From Gemmatimonadaceae bacterium (GTDB lineage: Bacteria > Gemmatimonadota > Gemmatimonadetes > Gemmatimonadales > Gemmatimonadaceae), in NCBI GenBank assembly GCA_020851035.1, contig JADZDM010000005.1, forward strand, positions 186,001 to 250,000: a DNA stretch of 64,000 nucleotides. Direction: 5' to 3'. Below the pieces are notes generated by a model that had not been told where the DNA came from, made no database searches, and saw nothing but the letters and a program-made list of their open reading frames with translations. Shown piece after piece: positions 8,061 through 17,066 of the stretch. Positions within the stretch are counted from its first letter, which is position 1, and the number at the start of each line of letters is the position of its first letter. Position numbers and translations under genes: made by a program.

Positions 8061-8630
8061 TCAGGATGCCGGGATCAACCCCTTGAGCTCGGCCGCCGTC
8101 GTGAACGCCAGCAGCGGAATACCATCGGCTGCCAACGCCTCCCGTGCACCCTCTTCCCGGTCGACCAGTGTCAGCGCCCCCACCACCGCACCTCCCTCGG
8201 CGCGGATGGCACCTGCAGCGTTGAGTGCGCTTCCGCCGGTCGTCATCGAATCCTCGATCACCACGACCCGGTCGCCGGCGCGGAACGAACCCTCGATCCG
8301 CTTCCCCATGCCATGACCCTTTGCCTCCTTCCGAACCGCGAAGCAGCGGACCGGATCGCCAGCCAGGGCGCTCGCGTAGGCGATCGCGTAGCTCACCGGA
8401 TCGGCACCCATCGTCAGGCCACCGACGGAATCCACCGCCCAGCCGCTGTCGCGCAGCAGCGCGTGCGCCAACGGTCCGACCAGGACCAGGCCGTCAGGGC
8501 TCATCGTCGTGAGCCGGCAATCCACGTAGAAGTCACTCGTCCTGCCGGACGCGAGCGTGAACGAGCCCCGCCGAGCCGACCTGGCCGCGAGCAAGGCCAC
8601 CAGGGCGTCGCGGCGTGGGGGCGCGGTCAC
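8061..8630 (-). CDS. pyrE: Orotate phosphoribosyltransferase
   Basis: PyrE joins orotate to PRPP to form orotidine 5'-phosphate in pyrimidine synthesis. The 189-residue protein shows the PRPP-binding motif VVVIEDSMTTGGSALNA, the substrate segment FTLASGRTSDFYVDCR, and the flexible-loop region RKEAKGHGMGKRIEG with catalytic Lys and His. Length and motif order fit the short bacterial type. The start is GTG, two bases after the stop of the upstream protein kinase gene, so the two are almost certainly cotranscribed. No other pyr gene is nearby. Confidence 0.93.
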   Translation of the reverse strand: MTAPPRRDALVALLAARSARRGSFTLASGRTSDFYVDCRLTTMSPDGLVLVGPLAHALLRDSGWAVDSVGGLTMGADPVSYAIAYASALAGDPVRCFAVRKEAKGHGMGKRIEGSFRAGDRVVVIEDSMTTGGSALNAAGAIRAEGGAVVGALTLVDREEGAREALAADGIPLLAFTTAAELKGLIPAS

Positions 8631-8632
8631 GC

Positions 8633-9556
8633 TCAGGTGTCCCGGGATCCGAAGAGCCCCTTCACCTTCCCGAACAGGCCGCCCGACTTCGACGCGGCCG
8701 ACGGCGCCGGCATCGCGACCAGCGCCGACTCCAGCGCCGTGGCAAAGTCAGTGATGCCCGGATAGCGATCCGCAGGCTGACGCGACAGACCCTTCATGAC
8801 CACCCGCTCGACATCATCTGAGAACGTCATCCCCGGCACCGCCTTGTTCAGCGGCGTCGGCGGCTGCGTCAGGAGCTGCGAGAGCATGTCGCGCGTGGAC
8901 CGGGCCGTGTACGGGTGCACGCCGGTCAGCAGGAAGTACGCGATCGTCGCCAGGCTGTACTGGTCCGCCGCCGGCCCGACCAGCACGCCGCTCAGCGCCT
9001 CGGGCGCCACGTACAGCAGCGTTCCCACGAAGAACCCGTCGCGCGTCAGCCGCTGGTCGTTGCCCTGCTCCGGCTCGGCCGCGATCCCGAAGTCCAGCAG
9101 GCGGATGCGGTCGTTCTCCGCGTCGTACATCAGGTTTTCCGGCTTCAGGTCGCGGTGCACGATGCCCTGCCGGTGCGACGCATCCACTGCGGCGCCGATC
9201 TGGCGCACGATGCTCGCGACCTGTGCCCGCGGGAACGCCCCCGTGCGCTTGGCCACCTTCTCCAGCAGCTCTCCGGGCGCCCACTCGATCGCCAGGTATC
9301 GCAACCCGTCGGCGGCGCCCAGCTCGATGGTGCGCACCACGTTCGGGTGCACCACCCGCAGCCCGAACTCGGCCTCACGCTCGAATCGCGTGACAGCCGT
9401 CGGGTCATTCCGGAGCTTGGTGCGAAGCACCTTCAGCGCGACGACGCCATGCGTCGGATGCGACGCGCGATAGACCATCGCGGTCCCGCCTTCGCCCACC
9501 ATGTCCTGCACCGCATATTCAGCGATGACCGTCCCAACGAGCGCGTCTCGAGTCAC
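8633..9556 (-). CDS. Hanks-type serine/threonine protein kinase
   Basis: The 307-residue protein is essentially one kinase domain. Visible are a glycine-rich loop GEGGTAMVY (residues 21-29), the ATP-anchoring Lys in VALKVL (K42), the catalytic loop HRDLKPEN, the metal-binding DFGIAAE and the APEAL activation-segment end. It has a short tail (PSAASKSGGLFGKVKGLFGS). Unlike most bacterial kinases of this family it shows no transmembrane or PASTA region, so it is probably cytosolic. The GTG start fits the domain; a longer upstream reading is Arg/Pro-rich and unlikely. It is followed two bases later by pyrE. Confidence 0.9.
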   Translation of the reverse strand: MTRDALVGTVIAEYAVQDMVGEGGTAMVYRASHPTHGVVALKVLRTKLRNDPTAVTRFEREAEFGLRVVHPNVVRTIELGAADGLRYLAIEWAPGELLEKVAKRTGAFPRAQVASIVRQIGAAVDASHRQGIVHRDLKPENLMYDAENDRIRLLDFGIAAEPEQGNDQRLTRDGFFVGTLLYVAPEALSGVLVGPAADQYSLATIAYFLLTGVHPYTARSTRDMLSQLLTQPPTPLNKAVPGMTFSDDVERVVMKGLSRQPADRYPGITDFATALESALVAMPAPSAASKSGGLFGKVKGLFGSRDT

Positions 9557-9712
9557 GGGGGTAAGCCTACGTGGCGCGAGGGAAGGCGGCAAGCGCACAG
9601 GCCGTCTGCCCCTCACGCAACGATGCAGCGGGACACGTGTACCGTATCTTGCAGCAGCCCCCGGCGACCGCCACGGCGATGCTCCGGGACACTCCGAACT
9701 GGTCACCAACGC

Positions 9713-11167
9713 ATGATCGCGACCGACGTCTTGGCTCAGCAGGGGACTCACTCTCGAGGGCGGCGCTCCGTCCGGACCCTGGCCCTCGGGGTCCTTGGCG
9801 CGCTGCTGCTCGTCGGCTGCGCCGGACGCGCCGGCGGCCCGAGGCCGGTCGGGCCCCCCGGCGGCGACGGCCAGCCACCGGCGGGGCGACGCGGCGATCT
9901 CGTCGCGCAATCCGACCTCGTGAAGGTGTTCCAGAACCTCGGCATGCTCGCCAACGGTCTGCCGCTGCCCTTCACCGGCTCCATCGCGACACTCGCCGGC
10001 CCGACCGCCGACAGCACGCTGATGGTCGTCTCACTTTCCTTTCCCACTCAGGCCTTCAGCTTCACCCGCGAGGGCGACCGGTTCCGCGCCTCGTACGTGG
10101 TCGCGGTCGAGGCGAGGCAGAACGGGGCCGTCGTGGCCCGTGGCGAATCGAACGAGACCGTCCGGGTCGTGAGCTTCAAGGAGACCCAGCGGATCGAGGA
10201 GAGCATTCTCTTCCAGCAGCAGCTTCTCGTGCCGCCCGGCGCCTACACCATCGCCGTCCTCGTGCGCGACGGAGCGACGTCCCGCTCCGGTGCCCAGGAA
10301 CGCACGCTCGTCGTGCCGCGGTACGGCCGGCAGCCCTCAACGCCGATCATCGCCGTCGAGGCGACGCCACGGAATACTGCCACCACCGCGCCCGACCTCA
10401 TCGTCAACGCGCGCAGCACCATGGTCCTCGGGCGCGACACCGACCTGCCACTGTATCTCGAAGTCCGGGACTCCGCGCCGGGCGGTGTGCCGATCCAGAT
10501 CGCCATCCGCGACGCGAAGGGCGCCTCGCTCTGGCAGGACAGCGTCGTGCTGCCGCAGCGCGCCGGCCTCGCCAGCAACATCGTCCGGGTGCCAGTCAGC
10601 CAGCTCGGAGTGGGCATCGTGCAGGCCGCCGTCTGGCGGACCGGACAGGCCGACACCGTCACGCAGCCCGTGCTGATCAGCTTCGGCGACGACCTCCCCG
10701 TGGCATCGTTCGACGAGATGATCGGCTACCTCCGCTTCTTCGCCAGCACCACGCGGCTCAACGCCCTCAAGACCGGCACGCCGCAGCAGCGTGCGCAGTC
10801 GTGGGCGTCGTTCCTCACCGAGACGGATCCCATCTCGATCACGCCGCAGAACGAGGCGCTGCGTGACTACTTCCAGCGCATCCGGATCGCGAACGAGCGG
10901 TACCGCGAGGATGCGGCGGCCGGCTGGCTCTCCGATCGCGGGTCCGTCTACGTCGCCCTCGGTGAACCCGACCAGATCATCGACAACAACAACCAGGGGT
11001 CGCAGGACCTGAACATCGGCCAGCGCGGGCGCATGCAGGCGTGGGACTACACCGGTGAGCGCCTGCGGCTGATCTTCATCGACCAGAGCGGGTTCGGACG
11101 CTGGCGCTTCTACGGCTCGGGCGCGAACGACTTCGCCTCGGCGCTCCATCGTCGCCTGAACCGATGA
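9713..11167 (+). CDS. GWxTD-domain lipoprotein
   Basis: This 484-residue protein begins with a lipoprotein signal (LGVLGALLLVGCAG, lipobox LVGC). It ends with a GWxTD domain, whose core is AAAGWLSDRGSVYVALGEPD. That domain is common in Gemmatimonadota, Acidobacteriota and relatives, with unknown biochemical function. The middle part (about residues 60-300) is beta-rich, with repeated hydrophobic-polar patterns. The ATG chosen lies 18-25 residues before the hydrophobic core; a much longer upstream reading is antisense to the kinase gene. The next gene overlaps its stop by four bases, so it may work with that membrane protein. Confidence 0.85.
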   Translation: MIATDVLAQQGTHSRGRRSVRTLALGVLGALLLVGCAGRAGGPRPVGPPGGDGQPPAGRRGDLVAQSDLVKVFQNLGMLANGLPLPFTGSIATLAGPTADSTLMVVSLSFPTQAFSFTREGDRFRASYVVAVEARQNGAVVARGESNETVRVVSFKETQRIEESILFQQQLLVPPGAYTIAVLVRDGATSRSGAQERTLVVPRYGRQPSTPIIAVEATPRNTATTAPDLIVNARSTMVLGRDTDLPLYLEVRDSAPGGVPIQIAIRDAKGASLWQDSVVLPQRAGLASNIVRVPVSQLGVGIVQAAVWRTGQADTVTQPVLISFGDDLPVASFDEMIGYLRFFASTTRLNALKTGTPQQRAQSWASFLTETDPISITPQNEALRDYFQRIRIANERYREDAAAGWLSDRGSVYVALGEPDQIIDNNNQGSQDLNIGQRGRMQAWDYTGERLRLIFIDQSGFGRWRFYGSGANDFASALHRRLNR

Positions 11168-11775
11168 CCAACCGGGGCGTCGTCGCGGGCGGCCGGGAGC
11201 TGCCGCGGAAGACGCTCCACCTCACCACGATGTCGGTGCCAGTCGGGCTCTCGCTCGGCGTGCCGCAACGGACGGTGGCACTCGCCCTGCTGGCGCTCTT
11301 CGGCGTGGCCTGCGGCGTGGAGTTCGCGCGCCGCCGGTCGCGGCGGTTCGGCGCGTTCTTCGAGGGCACGTTCGGGTCCCTGCTGCGACCGCACGAGCGC
11401 CACCGGGGCATCACCGGCGCCACGTGGCTGCTGGCCGCCTTCGCCCTGACCACGCTCGCAGCGCCTCCCGCCGCGGCCATCGCCGCCACCTGGGCCGGTG
11501 CCGTGGGCGACGGCACCGCGGCACTCGCCGGACGTGCCTGGCGGCAGCGGCACCCCGGCAGCGGCAAGACACTCGCCGGCAGTCTCGCCTGCCTCGTTTC
11601 CACCGCCGCCGGCGCCTGGTGGCTGGCCGGATTCGCCGCCGCCGCCGCCGCCGGCCTCGGTGCCGTCGCCGCCGGTGCCGAGCGCCCCGGCGTCGCCGTG
11701 GACGACAACCTGCGCGTGACCCTTGCCGTGGCACTCGCCGCAGCCCTGTTCCTCGCGTCCGCGACCCCCGGCTGA
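11164..11775 (+). CDS. Polyprenol/phytol kinase-like membrane protein
   Basis: The 203-residue protein is mostly hydrophobic and resembles the dolichol kinase / phytol kinase / CTP-dependent lipid kinase group. Seen motifs are RELPRKTLHLTTMSVP near the N-terminus, WAGAVGDGTAALAGRAWRQR, HPGSGKTLAGSLACL and a late VDDNLRVTLA. In that group such motifs bind CTP and a prenol. About five or six membrane segments are predicted by eye. The start ATG overlaps the upstream stop (ATGA). The exact substrate cannot be told; a cytidylyltransferase role is the alternative. Confidence 0.7.
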   Translation: MTNRGVVAGGRELPRKTLHLTTMSVPVGLSLGVPQRTVALALLALFGVACGVEFARRRSRRFGAFFEGTFGSLLRPHERHRGITGATWLLAAFALTTLAAPPAAAIAATWAGAVGDGTAALAGRAWRQRHPGSGKTLAGSLACLVSTAAGAWWLAGFAAAAAAGLGAVAAGAERPGVAVDDNLRVTLAVALAAALFLASATPG

Positions 11776-11816
11776 GTCCCGCGAAACCGGGCCGTCTCGC
11801 GGGATAGATTGCCCGC

Positions 11817-14696
11817 ATGACTGCGCCCGCTCCGACCGTGCCCGCGTCGCCACGGCTCTTCCTCGTCGATGGCTATGCGCTGATCTACCGCGCCTTCTTC
11901 GCGCTGATCACCCGCCCGCTCAAGACCAGCCACGGCGTCAACACGTCGATCGCATGGGGCATCGCGAACTTCCTGAACCGCCTCGTGAAGCAGCACCAGC
12001 CCGACTACCTGTGCTGGGTGCACGACTCCGGCGCGACGTTCCGGGACGAGATGTACCCGGACTACAAGGCGACGCGCGAGAAGCTGACCGAGGACCTGCA
12101 GGCGGACTTCGACCTCGGGCTCACGCACGTCCGCGCCCTGCTCGATGCGTACGACACCCCCATCATCTCGCTCGAGGGCTTCGAGGCCGATGACGTGATC
12201 GGCACGCTGGCGCGGAAGGGAGTCGACGCCGGGCTGAACGTCGTCGTCGTCTCCGGCGACAAGGACTTCCACCAGCTCGTGCGACCCGGGGTCTGGCTCC
12301 TCAACCCCGGCCGCGGCGGGCCGGCCAGCGTGGATGAGCACTGGGTCGGCGTCGAGAACGGCAGCGAGCGCCTTGGCGTGCCGCCCGAGCGGACCATCGA
12401 CTTCCTCGCGCTCGTCGGTGATGCGTCCGACAACGTGCCTGGCGTGAAGGGCATCGGCGAGAAGGGTGCGCAGGAGCTGATCCGGGAGTTCGGTGACCTC
12501 GAGTCGATCCTCGCCAACGTCGCGAGGATCACGAAGAAGCGCCCCCGTGAGGCACTCGAGCAGCAGGTCGAGAGCGCGCGCCTGTCGAAGACGCTGGTCA
12601 CCATCCGCACCGACTGTGACGTACCGCTGGACCTGGATCGCCTGCGCTTCCACCAGCCGCACCGCAACCAGCTGCGCCAGGTGTACGTGGACCTCGAGTT
12701 CACGTCGCTGGCGCGGCAGCTCGGTGATGGCGCAGCCGAGCCGCGGCCCGCCGGCCCGCCGGAGGGCGTGGACGCGCCGATGGACGTGATCGTGGCGGAG
12801 GTGGTGCCGTCTCTCGCGACGACCTACACGACCGTCAGCACCGTGGCGCAGCTCACGGCGCTCGTGCGCCGGGCCCGGGAGGTGCCGGTGATCGCGTTCG
12901 ACACCGAGACGCGCATCGACGCCGACTGCCCGATCCCCATCAACGCGATGCGGTCCACGGTGGTCGGGCTCTCGATCGCGACCGCGCCATGCGAGGCGTG
13001 GTACCTCCCGTTCCGGCATGTGCGCGCCGGTGCGTTGCAGGGCGACCTGCTCGATCCCGGGGCGAACGCGGTGGTCGAGGTCCCAGAGAACCTGCCGCCG
13101 CTGGACAGCGAGGCCTGCCTCCCGCTGGTGGCGCTGCTCGAGGACGGGTCGGTGCGGAAGGTGGCGCAGAACGCGAAGTACGACCTGCTCGTGATGCGGA
13201 AGGCCGGCATCACCGTGCGCGGGCTCGTGTTCGATCCCATGCTGGCCAGCTATGTGCTCGATCCCGGCCGCCGCTCGCACGGGCTCGACGCGCTGGCGCT
13301 CGAGGTGTTCGACCATCGCATGATTCCGTACGACGAGGTCACCGGCAAGGGACGCAACCAGGTCACGTTCGATCGCGTGCCGGTGGATGCCGCGACGCAG
13401 TACGCGGCCGAGGATGCCGATTTCACGCTGCGGCTGTACGAGCACTTCGATCCGCTGGTGGAGCAGTCCGGCACGCGCGAGCTGCTGGACCGCATGGAGC
13501 TGCCGCTGGTGAATGTGCTGGCCGACATGGAGTGGGCCGGCATGGCCATCGACCTGTCGTGGTTCGCGTCGCTGAAGGAGCGGTTCATGGCCGAGCGACA
13601 GCGGGTGGAGCAGCTGGTGTACACGTCGGCGGGTGAGACCTTCAACATCAACTCCACGCCGCAGCTCCGCACGATCCTGTTCGAGAAGCTCGGGCTGCCC
13701 GTGAAGAAGAAGACCGCCACCGGCGCCTCCACCGATGCCAGCGTGCTGCAGGAGCTGGCCGACGAGGGCCACGAGCTGCCGGCGCTGCTGCTGGAGTACC
13801 GCGAGATCTTCAAGCTGGAAGGCACGTACATCGACTCGCTGCCGACGCTGGTCGATCCACGTGATGGGCGCGTGCACACGACGTTCAACCAGACTGTCGC
13901 GGCCACCGGGCGCCTGGCCAGCACCGACCCGAACCTGCAGAACATCCCGATCCGTCGCGAGCTGGGCCGCCTGATCCGCCGCGGCTTCGTCGCCGCGCCG
14001 GGCACGAAGCTGCTCGCCGCCGACTACTCCCAGATCGAGCTGCGGCTGCTCGCGCACCTGTCGCAGGACCCGGCCTTCGTGACGGCGTTCAACGCCGGCG
14101 GCGACATCCACAAGCAGACGGCGAGCATCATCTTCGGCGTGCCGCTCGCCGATGTCACCGGTGAGATGCGGGCGCGGGCGAAGACGATCAACTTCGCCAC
14201 GATCTACGGCCAGGGCGCCCGCGCCCTCAGCCTGCAGCTCAGGATCAGCTTCGCCGAGGCGAAGGAGTTCATCGCCACGTACTTCGAGCGGTTCGCGGGG
14301 ATCCGCGCGTTCCTCGACTCGCAGGTCGCGCTGGCGCGGGAGCAGGGCTACGTGCAGACCATCTTCGGGCGGAAGCGCTTCATTCCCGAGGTGCACGACC
14401 GGAACTTCAACACCCGCGCCTTCGGCGAGCGCATCGCGCAGAACTCGCCGCTGCAGGGGTCGGCCGCAGACCTGATCAAGATCGCGATGCTGAAGATCGC
14501 GGATCGCCTCGCTGTCGAGGGCCAGGGCGCTCGCATGCTGCTGCAGGTGCACGACGAACTGGTCTTCGAGATCCCCGAGCCCGCGCTCGACGCCGTGACG
14601 GCGATGGTGGTGCACGAGATGGAGCACGCCGCGGCGCTCAGCGTGCCGCTGGTGGTCTCCACCGGCGTGGGCGACAACTGGCTCGATGCGAAGTGA
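11817..14696 (+). CDS. polA: DNA polymerase I
   Basis: The 959-residue protein has all three Pol I modules. The N-terminal 5' nuclease has LFLVDGYALIYRAFFAL and SGDKDFHQLV. The 3'-5' exonuclease keeps its acidic residues: FDTET (Exo I), NAKYDLLVMR (Exo II) and YAAEDADFTLRLY (Exo III), so proofreading is likely active. The polymerase domain shows motif A ADYSQIELRLLAHL, motif B RAKTINFATIYGQG and motif C LLQVHDELVFE. It fills gaps and removes RNA primers. It is slightly longer than E. coli Pol I (928). The next small gene overlaps its stop by four bases. Confidence 0.97.
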   Translation: MTAPAPTVPASPRLFLVDGYALIYRAFFALITRPLKTSHGVNTSIAWGIANFLNRLVKQHQPDYLCWVHDSGATFRDEMYPDYKATREKLTEDLQADFDLGLTHVRALLDAYDTPIISLEGFEADDVIGTLARKGVDAGLNVVVVSGDKDFHQLVRPGVWLLNPGRGGPASVDEHWVGVENGSERLGVPPERTIDFLALVGDASDNVPGVKGIGEKGAQELIREFGDLESILANVARITKKRPREALEQQVESARLSKTLVTIRTDCDVPLDLDRLRFHQPHRNQLRQVYVDLEFTSLARQLGDGAAEPRPAGPPEGVDAPMDVIVAEVVPSLATTYTTVSTVAQLTALVRRAREVPVIAFDTETRIDADCPIPINAMRSTVVGLSIATAPCEAWYLPFRHVRAGALQGDLLDPGANAVVEVPENLPPLDSEACLPLVALLEDGSVRKVAQNAKYDLLVMRKAGITVRGLVFDPMLASYVLDPGRRSHGLDALALEVFDHRMIPYDEVTGKGRNQVTFDRVPVDAATQYAAEDADFTLRLYEHFDPLVEQSGTRELLDRMELPLVNVLADMEWAGMAIDLSWFASLKERFMAERQRVEQLVYTSAGETFNINSTPQLRTILFEKLGLPVKKKTATGASTDASVLQELADEGHELPALLLEYREIFKLEGTYIDSLPTLVDPRDGRVHTTFNQTVAATGRLASTDPNLQNIPIRRELGRLIRRGFVAAPGTKLLAADYSQIELRLLAHLSQDPAFVTAFNAGGDIHKQTASIIFGVPLADVTGEMRARAKTINFATIYGQGARALSLQLRISFAEAKEFIATYFERFAGIRAFLDSQVALAREQGYVQTIFGRKRFIPEVHDRNFNTRAFGERIAQNSPLQGSAADLIKIAMLKIADRLAVEGQGARMLLQVHDELVFEIPEPALDAVTAMVVHEMEHAAALSVPLVVSTGVGDNWLDAK

Positions 14697-15010
14697 ACCG
14701 GGACGCCGCGGCACCGGAGGCTGCCGACGAGCGGTTGCGGTGGCGTGAGTTCGCCGACCGTCGCGAGGGGATGATCCACGCGATGGAGGGCGGACTCTGG
14801 CTCCACCGCCACGTCTGGTTCGGCACGCCGATGGCGCACCTCGTGAGCACCGATCGCGAGCGGCTGCTGGCCTACGGCGAGTCGGTGGGGCTGCCGGCGC
14901 ACCGGCTGCAGGAGAAGCCGCTCAAGGACCCGCGCACCGGTGCGCGGCGCGCGGCCTGGCACTGGGACCTCGTGGGCCGCTTCCTGCCGCCCGTGCCGCC
15001 GGGCGGCTGA
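14693..15010 (+). CDS. Small conserved-looking protein of unknown function
   Basis: The 105-residue protein starts with a GTG that overlaps the polA stop (GTGA), which suggests coupling. It has no signal peptide. The segments MEGGLWLHRHVWFGTPMAHL, RERLLAYGESVGLPAHRLQ and AAWHWDLVGRFLPP recall small DUF4031-type proteins (a His-rich core with a final WDL motif), but I am not certain. It is probably cytosolic. No function can be inferred beyond its association with polA. Confidence 0.6.
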   Translation: MNRDAAAPEAADERLRWREFADRREGMIHAMEGGLWLHRHVWFGTPMAHLVSTDRERLLAYGESVGLPAHRLQEKPLKDPRTGARRAAWHWDLVGRFLPPVPPGG

Positions 15011-15014
15011 GGCG

Positions 15015-15551
15015 TCACGTCTGCGGCCGCTCCGCCTCGACCTTCATCGCCGCGAGCCCCTTCTCGAAGTCCTTGCCGAGCAGGTCGTCCATCGAGACGA
15101 ACACCTGCATCACCCGCGACAGGAACGGCGACGGGCCGTACATGCGGAACGTCACGGTCGTTGCGCTGCCGGACGGCACGAGGGTGTACTCAGCGGTGTT
15201 CTGCGACGGAATCGGCTTCAGGAAGGTGAACGTCGCCTTCACGCGGGACCCCGGCACCGACTCGATGATCTCCATGCGCCCCGCGCCGGCCTTGCGGTTG
15301 CCGCTCCACGCATAGCTCGCGCCCGTGCCCGCAGAGGGCGTCGAGATCGCGCGCGTCATCCCGGGATCCAGGTGCTCCCACGGCGACCACTTCCCGAACT
15401 GCTGAAAGTCATTCACGAGCGGGAAGATGCGCGCCGGGGGGGCATTGATCGTGATCGATCGCTCGACCCGGAACGAGTCAGGCCGGCGCAGCGCTGCCAA
15501 CGCCACGATGCCGACGATGACCAGGATGACGAACAGCAGCTGCTTGATCAC
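15015..15551 (-). CDS. SRPBCC/polyketide cyclase-like membrane-anchored protein
   Basis: After an N-terminal hydrophobic helix (IKQLLFVILVIVGIVALAAL) the 178-residue protein has an SRPBCC (START-like) domain. Typical features are RVERSITINAPPARIFPLVN, FGKWSPWEHLDP and the late DDLLGKDFEKGLAAMK. This helix-grip fold binds hydrophobic ligands; the ligand is unknown. I chose the GTG directly before the hydrophobic helix; an in-frame GTG at 15608 would add 19 polar residues. It converges with the small gene after polA. Confidence 0.75.
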   Translation of the reverse strand: MIKQLLFVILVIVGIVALAALRRPDSFRVERSITINAPPARIFPLVNDFQQFGKWSPWEHLDPGMTRAISTPSAGTGASYAWSGNRKAGAGRMEIIESVPGSRVKATFTFLKPIPSQNTAEYTLVPSGSATTVTFRMYGPSPFLSRVMQVFVSMDDLLGKDFEKGLAAMKVEAERPQT

Positions 15552-15647
15552 GAACAGGCCCCGGTCGGAGGAGGGACGCGGATGGGACTTCGCCGTGCGC
15601 CCGGACACTTCGGCACACCGCCGCGTCCGGGACGACCCGCCACCACT

Positions 15648-17066
15648 CTACATCGCCGCGACGCCGGTGGCGATGGCCGCCGCCTCGTCCCGCAGCGCGA
15701 ACAGCTCGGTGCGGAGCCTGGCCTGCAGTCCCGGGTCGTCCCGGAAGGCCCGCCAGGCCCGTGCCCGCATCCGCAGGTCCCGCAGGCGTTCGCTGTACCG
15801 GATGTCCCACGATGCACTCGGGATCAGCAACCCGGCGTATGCCAGCGCCCATCCCCCACCGGTGAGCCACCACACCAGCGCCGTCTGCAGGACATAGAAA
15901 CTCGGGACCAGCAACACGCCCAGCACGACGGTGTTCATCGCCAGGTTCGACTTCGCGCTGGCCGTCGCGCGTCCGAGCCAGCGGGTCAGGGTGAACGGCA
16001 GGAAGTGATTGAGCCGGCCCCACATCGCGAGTGGCACGCCCACCGCCGCCAGGAGCAGTTCACGCACCACGAACCGCCCCGCCGCCGGCAACCCGGTGTC
16101 CAGGATCACGTCATCGAGACGGATGCCGAGGCCGGTGGCGGTCCGTCGCAGCGCCAGCAGCCGGTGCTGCACCTGCACCACGTGTGCCTGCACCGGAGCC
16201 GGCAGGTCCCCGCGCGCCATGCGGTCGCGGATCGCGTCGGCACGGCGCGCCACGTCCACCATCGCCGCAATCGGCGCGTCGGGATCGTCCAGCGGCCGCA
16301 CTTCATCGGTCGTCGCCGCCAGCACCGTCGCCACGTCCAGCACCTCGGCCGCGTCGGCATCATCGGTGAAGTTCAGCGTCACCGCATGCAGCCGGCGCGA
16401 GATCTCCGCCGTGAGCGCGTCCACCGTCGACGCCTCCGCCGGCAGCGCGTCGAGCAGGATCGGTGCACCCACCTCCACCAGCACCCGCGACCGCAGGCTG
16501 TGCTTCCCTTCGTAGTTGATGCCCACCGGGACGATCGCAATGCCCGCCACCCCCGCCTGCCGGGCCGAGAGGGCGATGCGCGCGGTGCCCGTGCGGATGG
16601 GGGCGAGGCGCGGTTCGTCCCAGCTGCGCCCCTCCGGAAAGATCAGGACCATCTGCCCCGATTCGAGTGCCGCGTGGATTGCCGCGAACGACTGGGCGTT
16701 GCGCGCGGCATCCGGCAGGGCCGCCCCGCCGGCCTGCGCCAGCTCGTCCTGCACGCGCCGCAATGGCACGACCCGCATGTGGCGCAGGAACGCGCCGATG
16801 GCGGGATTCGCGAACAGCGTCGCCTTGCCGGTGAACGTCAGCTGCCGCGGCGCGATGATCCCCGCGAAGATCGCATCCATCAGCTCGTTCGGGTGGTTGA
16901 CCACGAGCAGCACCGGACCGCCCGCGGGGATCCGGCTTGCGCCGTCGAACGCCACCTCGCGGTAGTACCAGCGCACCGCCAGCCGCGCCACGCCACGCAG
17001 CAGGCGATAGCTGAGCGTCTCACGCTGCTCAGGCGGCACCGGCACCCGGTGTGATGGCTGCGTCAT
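15648..17066 (-). CDS. PlsC-type acyltransferase with C-terminal membrane region
   Basis: The 472-residue protein has a 1-acylglycerol-phosphate acyltransferase-like domain. Its catalytic motif NHPNELMD is at residues 57-64, a glycerol-phosphate-binding FPEGRSWDEP near 146 and IVPVGINYEGK near 180. The His-Pro-Asn-x-x-x-Asp spacing resembles eukaryotic Gpt2/Sct1-type enzymes more than bacterial PlsC. After a helical linker, hydrophobic segments (about residues 305-400) suggest membrane anchoring. Acylation of glycerol-3-phosphate or a related lipid is likely. It overlaps the upstream MFS gene by 38 bases at the chosen ATG, so the two are cotranscribed. Confidence 0.8.
   Translation of the reverse strand: MTQPSHRVPVPPEQRETLSYRLLRGVARLAVRWYYREVAFDGASRIPAGGPVLLVVNHPNELMDAIFAGIIAPRQLTFTGKATLFANPAIGAFLRHMRVVPLRRVQDELAQAGGAALPDAARNAQSFAAIHAALESGQMVLIFPEGRSWDEPRLAPIRTGTARIALSARQAGVAGIAIVPVGINYEGKHSLRSRVLVEVGAPILLDALPAEASTVDALTAEISRRLHAVTLNFTDDADAAEVLDVATVLAATTDEVRPLDDPDAPIAAMVDVARRADAIRDRMARGDLPAPVQAHVVQVQHRLLALRRTATGLGIRLDDVILDTGLPAAGRFVVRELLLAAVGVPLAMWGRLNHFLPFTLTRWLGRATASAKSNLAMNTVVLGVLLVPSFYVLQTALVWWLTGGGWALAYAGLLIPSASWDIRYSERLRDLRMRARAWRAFRDDPGLQARLRTELFALRDEAAAIATGVAAM

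Noticed and set aside
6957-8765. Plus-strand frame of 602 codons covering rnpB end, araC and pyrE
   Set aside because: It is an Arg/His-rich shadow that contradicts three well-supported genes.
11076-14714. Minus-strand open frame of 1212 codons
   Set aside because: It is antisense to polA, whose motifs are all intact. The product is Arg/His/Leu-rich with no domain, a typical GC-rich shadow frame.
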